Positions 5,798 through 8,108 of a stretch of 8,108 nucleotides of DNA are shown here, piece by piece (within the stretch, counting starts at the first letter, position 1; each line of letters begins with the position of its first letter). The notes beneath the pieces were generated by a model that saw nothing but the letters and a program-made list of their open reading frames with translations, searched no databases and was not told the origin of the DNA. The position numbers and the translations under genes are program-made. The stretch is from assembly GCA_016839995.1 (NCBI GenBank), contig JAEOTD010000143.1, positions 1 through 8,108 on the forward strand. Reading direction: 5' to 3'. This DNA comes from Candidatus Hermodarchaeota archaeon (lineage in GTDB: Archaea; Asgardarchaeota; Hermodarchaeia; Hermodarchaeales; Hermodarchaeaceae).

Positions 5798-6049
5798 ATG
5801 TCAAAAGTTCCAGACACACCAGAAAACCTAGAAATTTGAAAACGTTTTTCGGACCATTTCCCACATTCAAACCCAACGAATTGAATAAGATACCTCCCAA
5901 TGCACTCTTCTGTGCCAGAGGTGCATCAGAAAAACCCACTAAAGAAATCGAAGATAAAGGGTTGTTTCTGTTTTGGTTGTGAAGTCTTTCAAAAATACGA
6001 ACTCAGTGGTGGGTGGTTCTGCATGCACGGTTTTCAGGGGCGTAAATAG
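5798..6049 (+). pseudogene. Decayed two-repeat cysteine protein, DUF2769-like (PF10967)
   Basis: The gene starts at an ATG with GAGGAG 7 bases upstream (5785-5790) and reads MSKVPDTPENLEI, typical of the opening of DUF2769 proteins as I know them. It then hits TGA at 5837-5839. Continuing in the frame that includes 5851-5853 gives GPFPTFKPNELNKIPPNALF and then CARGASEKPTKEIEDKG. A shift back near 5959-5962 gives GCFCFGCEVFQKYELSGGWF then CMHGFQGRK and TAG. Joined, this is about 83 residues with two copies of a C-x-C-x2-C ... F-C-x2-G motif, presumably metal-binding. The second copy is intact. In the first, the three cysteine codons appear to be CGT, a one-base-shortened codon, and TTT, and the stop may replace a fourth. 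The shifts (one base lost near 5845-5850, one gained near 5959-5961) cancel. Nonsense plus cysteine loss argues for real decay rather than sequencing error. A 49-residue ORF from ATG 5900 could still encode the second motif alone, but lacks a ribosome site. A hairpin terminator follows. Confidence 0.7.
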
Positions 6050-6063
6050 CCCCACCATTTTTT
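6037..6063 (+). terminator. Hairpin plus T6 terminator after the DUF2769-like pseudogene
   Basis: GGGGC (6037-6041) and GCCCC (6049-6053) pair around a 7-base loop that contains most of the stop codon, followed by six T at 6058-6063. A second pairing, GGTGGG (6008-6013) with CCCACC (6051-6056), would compete with it. It lies directly at the end of the broken gene, supporting a former transcription unit on this strand. Confidence 0.55.
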
Positions 6064-6156
6064 AAGAAGCGCTAATGACTCCAATTTACATTATAGATCT
6101 AAAATCTAACAGACGAGAGTCGATGACTATACATCGTTTTTCGAGGAGTCACTCAA

Positions 6157-6573
6157 TCAATTGAGAGGAACCACTCGGATGGTGTCTCCCCGTTTTTCTA
6201 CAAATCCTTCAGCTTTTAGAATATCAAGTGCTTTTCGAATTTCGAAGGGAAAGAAACCAGCTTCAAGACACTGACGAAAAACCTCATGGAGAGAGAGCCA
6301 TTTGAGAGTATCAATTTGGTGGGATCTGAGGATTTTGAGTACTTGTTCAGCAGTCCGCAGATTAACACAGCGATGAACTGATACTTGGTTAGAACTATGG
6401 TGTTCTTGAGCTACGAGCGGGGCTTCCTGAATGCTAGGCACACAAGTTCCTTTTTGTATAGGAAGAAGAATCCTGAACCCGCATAGATGACAGGAAACCC
6501 GATACTCATCTATCGGAAAGTAGATAGATTCAGTACAATTAGGACATTGAAGTACTTTGTACTTTTTTGTCAT
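6157..6573 (-). CDS. Zinc-ribbon plus winged-helix protein
   Basis: Counting from ATG 6573, the 138-residue product has a zinc ribbon at residues 10-31: C10-x2-C13-x14-C28-x2-C31 (CPNC and CHLC), as in small archaeal transcription or RNA-associated proteins. A linker without clear structure (about 40-70) leads to a winged helix (about 72-138): helices near TAEQVLKILRSHQI, LHEVFRQCLEAG and PFEIRKALDILKAEGFVEKR, ending in a wing strand DTIRVVPL. A cytoplasmic DNA- or protein-binding role is likely; no catalytic motif is seen. TTG 6594, GTG 6585 and ATG 6582 are also in frame, but GGTGAT at 6581-6586 is 7 bases from ATG 6573 and overlaps those candidates, so I choose 6573. The start lies one base after the stop of the surface-protein gene, so translation is probably coupled. 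A short inverted repeat CTCAA/TTGAG (6152-6165) spans the stop codon. Confidence 0.8.
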   Translation of the reverse strand: MTKKYKVLQCPNCTESIYFPIDEYRVSCHLCGFRILLPIQKGTCVPSIQEAPLVAQEHHSSNQVSVHRCVNLRTAEQVLKILRSHQIDTLKWLSLHEVFRQCLEAGFFPFEIRKALDILKAEGFVEKRGDTIRVVPLN

Positions 6574-6574
6574 T

Positions 6575-8108
6575 TTACTCATCACCAAATTCAACTAGCT
6601 CTTCATTTTCATCTTCAGATACAGCGTGAGAACCAGTAAGCAAAAGACTGGTTGAAGTATCTGGAAGAGTTTCCTGACCGGGCTGTATCCGTCGAAGAAA
6701 TTCGTTCATTCGCTTCTGAATACGAGAGAATCCGAGGAGACCTAATATTAACCCGATGATCAATACTGCTACCGAACTAAACAGGAAAAGAGAATAAACA
6801 TCACCGAGGAAGTTTGAGGAGTATCGAATTAGGAAAGGAGTGGTTGCAGAGCAGGGAGCAAATCCACGTTTTCCTTCGAACAGAACAGTCACCATGTAAA
6901 GTCCAGGTTCTGGCGTGATGATTGTCGAGTTGCCGTTCCCACTTGAATCAGTTACAATAAACAGCTCGATAGATAGAAGAGAATCCTGAGAGTAAATCTG
7001 AACCGTTAGATTTGCTGTTATCCCATGAACCAGTGAGTCATTCAGATATGATAACCGAATAACAATTTTCAGAGTTGGATGTAAAAAACGGTTGTCAATC
7101 TCGTGAGGTGTGACGGTCAAGGTCAATGAAGGCGTGACAGCGTCTCTAATACAGATATCATGAAGACTGGAATAGTGCGGGATAGCTCCTGGGTGAAAGA
7201 CAATAAGAGATAGATTTTGGGGACCTAATGCCCGGACTGTAAGGGGAATTATGATATAGATTTCAAAGAATCCTGAGCTAGGAATGTGACAGGAATTAAT
7301 GAAGGTAGAATTGAAGATCTGAGTTTGAGCTTGAATAGTGGGTGGTAGGTGACCCCAACGAGTTTCAACTAGGGTAGCTGAGAGGGTGAAATTACTACCA
7401 GGATAAAGTGCACCTGTTGGGTAAGCGATATCTGAGAGGTTTAATAGCGGATTGACATCAAGTTGAGGAAGAAGCTGTAATCGATGGATTAGGTGTAAAC
7501 CTAGATTAACAAGCGAGGGCATCCATTTTCCGGGGGGAAGTGACGCATCAATGACGAGTCCATCGTATGTGAAGGAGTTTAGAATTTTTGTTTTGAGCCG
7601 ATGCCAATTTGGAAGATTGAAGGCATTGGGATTTAGACCGGTTTCAACAAGTAAATTGAGAATTTCTGTAGCATAGAAAATAGTTGTAATTGAGGCATTC
7701 TCATTGAGATATTTCATAACATAGGAAGCCAGTTTTTCACCATCGAGATCGGTCAGGGCAGGATCAAGGTAAGAGTATGCTTGTAAGCCTAGCCATGTTT
7801 CAGCAAGATAACCTTCGGCTTCACTCCAAGGTGCTGGAATAGGAACGGAGTGTAATGCATCGTAGAAAAATTGCTGAGTCGTATTGGTGTGTAGACATCC
7901 AGACAAATAAGAGAGCACGGCTGTGGAATTATCGAAATCTGTTGGGGTTCCGCCCAGTATTTCATGTGCGATAAGATTCCAGCATGTTGTGTCAAACCGG
8001 AAGGTTAGATCACTTTCCTGTCCCACGTAGAGATGATGGAGTCCAATCATTCCTGCATATCCAATAGCATCGGATTGGCAGGATTCAATTTCATGTCGAA
8101 GCTGGGTA
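6575..8108 (-). CDS. Large surface glycoprotein-like membrane-anchored protein (5' end beyond window)
   Basis: The frame is open to the window edge (8108), so the N-terminus and any signal peptide are missing. Residue numbers start at the in-frame ATG 8050, probably not the true start. Residues 1-195 are helical with repeated aromatic and Leu patterns (SEAEGYLAETWLGLQAYSYL, 76-95), resembling the alpha/alpha-barrel repeats of the prenyltransferase/squalene-oxidase type; this is a fold guess, and no catalytic residues are claimed. Residues 208-300 and 305-410 look like beta-sandwich domains; the second contains TDSSGNGNSTIITPEPGLYM, a typical turn of bacterial Ig-like or macroglobulin-like domains. 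One membrane helix lies at about 418-440, followed by a basic patch (RIQKRMNEFLRRIQ) and an acidic tail (SEDENEELVEFGDE). Ten N-x-S/T sequons lie before the helix and none after, which fits an N-glycosylated outside and a cytoplasmic tail. The zinc-ribbon/wHTH gene follows directly. Function unknown. Confidence 0.8.
   Translation of the reverse strand, partial: TQLRHEIESCQSDAIGYAGMIGLHHLYVGQESDLTFRFDTTCWNLIAHEILGGTPTDFDNSTAVLSYLSGCLHTNTTQQFFYDALHSVPIPAPWSEAEGYLAETWLGLQAYSYLDPALTDLDGEKLASYVMKYLNENASITTIFYATEILNLLVETGLNPNAFNLPNWHRLKTKILNSFTYDGLVIDASLPPGKWMPSLVNLGLHLIHRLQLLPQLDVNPLLNLSDIAYPTGALYPGSNFTLSATLVETRWGHLPPTIQAQTQIFNSTFINSCHIPSSGFFEIYIIIPLTVRALGPQNLSLIVFHPGAIPHYSSLHDICIRDAVTPSLTLTVTPHEIDNRFLHPTLKIVIRLSYLNDSLVHGITANLTVQIYSQDSLLSIELFIVTDSSGNGNSTIITPEPGLYMVTVLFEGKRGFAPCSATTPFLIRYSSNFLGDVYSLFLFSSVAVLIIGLILGLLGFSRIQKRMNEFLRRIQPGQETLPDTSTSLLLTGSHAVSEDENEELVEFGDE
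6581..6586 (-). promoter_or_regulatory. Shine-Dalgarno site inside the end of the surface-protein gene
   Basis: GGTGAT on the minus strand lies in the final codons (FGDE) of the surface-protein gene and 7 bases before ATG 6573. It decides the start of the zinc-ribbon gene and implies translational coupling. Confidence 0.6.

Noticed and set aside
5715..5939. Minus-strand 74-residue ORF with a hydrophobic stretch
   Set aside because: No ribosome site before its GTG, and the opposite strand here carries the recognisable DUF2769-like remnant, which explains the sequence better.
5955..5965. Programmed frameshift rather than decay in the DUF2769-like gene
   Set aside because: Two shifts, a TGA and loss of several cysteine codons occur together; a programmed shift would not explain the nonsense codon or lost cysteines.
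6001..6063. Resemblance to group II intron domain V-VI or the right end of an IS200/IS605 element
   Set aside because: The TGCATGCACGG and GGGGC...GCCCC pattern caught my eye, but the 5' half of a domain V stem does not pair, no reverse transcriptase or TnpB remnant is present, and the stretch codes for the cysteine repeat of the broken gene.
1..8108. CRISPR arrays, tRNA/rRNA genes, insertion sequences
   Set aside because: I saw no regularly spaced repeats, no cloverleaf or rRNA-like sequence and no intact transposase or flanking inverted repeats on either strand.

Overview
The window looks like an archaeal chromosome segment, most likely from an Asgard archaeon. The evidence is a free-standing Roadblock/LC7 protein, a long protein with two winged-helix/Lrp-like modules, a PLD-type protein with an MIT-like helical N-terminus, and a glycoprotein-like surface protein. 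Initiation signals are also archaeal: TATA boxes of the TTTATA type and Shine-Dalgarno sites of two kinds (GGAGG and GGTGAT, both parts of the archaeal GGAGGTGAT site), with several TTG/GTG starts. The lineage is an inference; no rRNA or universal marker is present.

Layout. At the left end a + strand pair encodes a Roadblock/LC7 protein (92-478) and a RecB/Mrr-type PD-(D/E)XK nuclease with a probable N-terminal winged helix (531-1253). The nuclease meets, tail to tail with an 8-bp overlap, a minus-strand two-gene operon. That operon encodes a 587-residue double wHTH/Lrp-like protein (1603-3366), behind a clear TATA box, and a small 111-residue helical protein (1246-1581). Next on the minus strand is an MIT-like/PLD protein with a C-terminal zinc-knuckle motif (3658-4596), ending at an oligo-T terminator.

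The middle (4799-5647) holds a four-helix membrane protein and a doubtful upstream ORF that ends 3 bases before it. On the opposite strand, at 5798-6049, is a broken gene not visible as one open frame. It is a two-repeat cysteine-motif protein resembling DUF2769 (PF10967), with a nonsense codon, two compensating frameshifts and lost cysteines in the first repeat. It keeps a strong ribosome binding site and a hairpin/T6 terminator.

The right end (6157-8108) is a tightly coupled minus-strand pair. One gene, whose start lies beyond the window, encodes a large extracellular protein (predicted alpha/alpha-barrel-like region, beta-sandwich domains, ten N-glycosylation sequons, one membrane helix, acidic cytoplasmic tail). 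The other encodes a cytoplasmic zinc-ribbon plus winged-helix protein whose start lies one base after the first gene's stop.

There are no tRNA, rRNA, CRISPR or insertion-sequence features. The best candidates for something undescribed are the MIT-like/PLD/zinc-knuckle architecture, the duplicated wHTH/Lrp-like protein with its small partner, and the surface-protein/zinc-ribbon-wHTH pair. The decayed DUF2769-like gene is the clearest feature that automated gene calling would miss.
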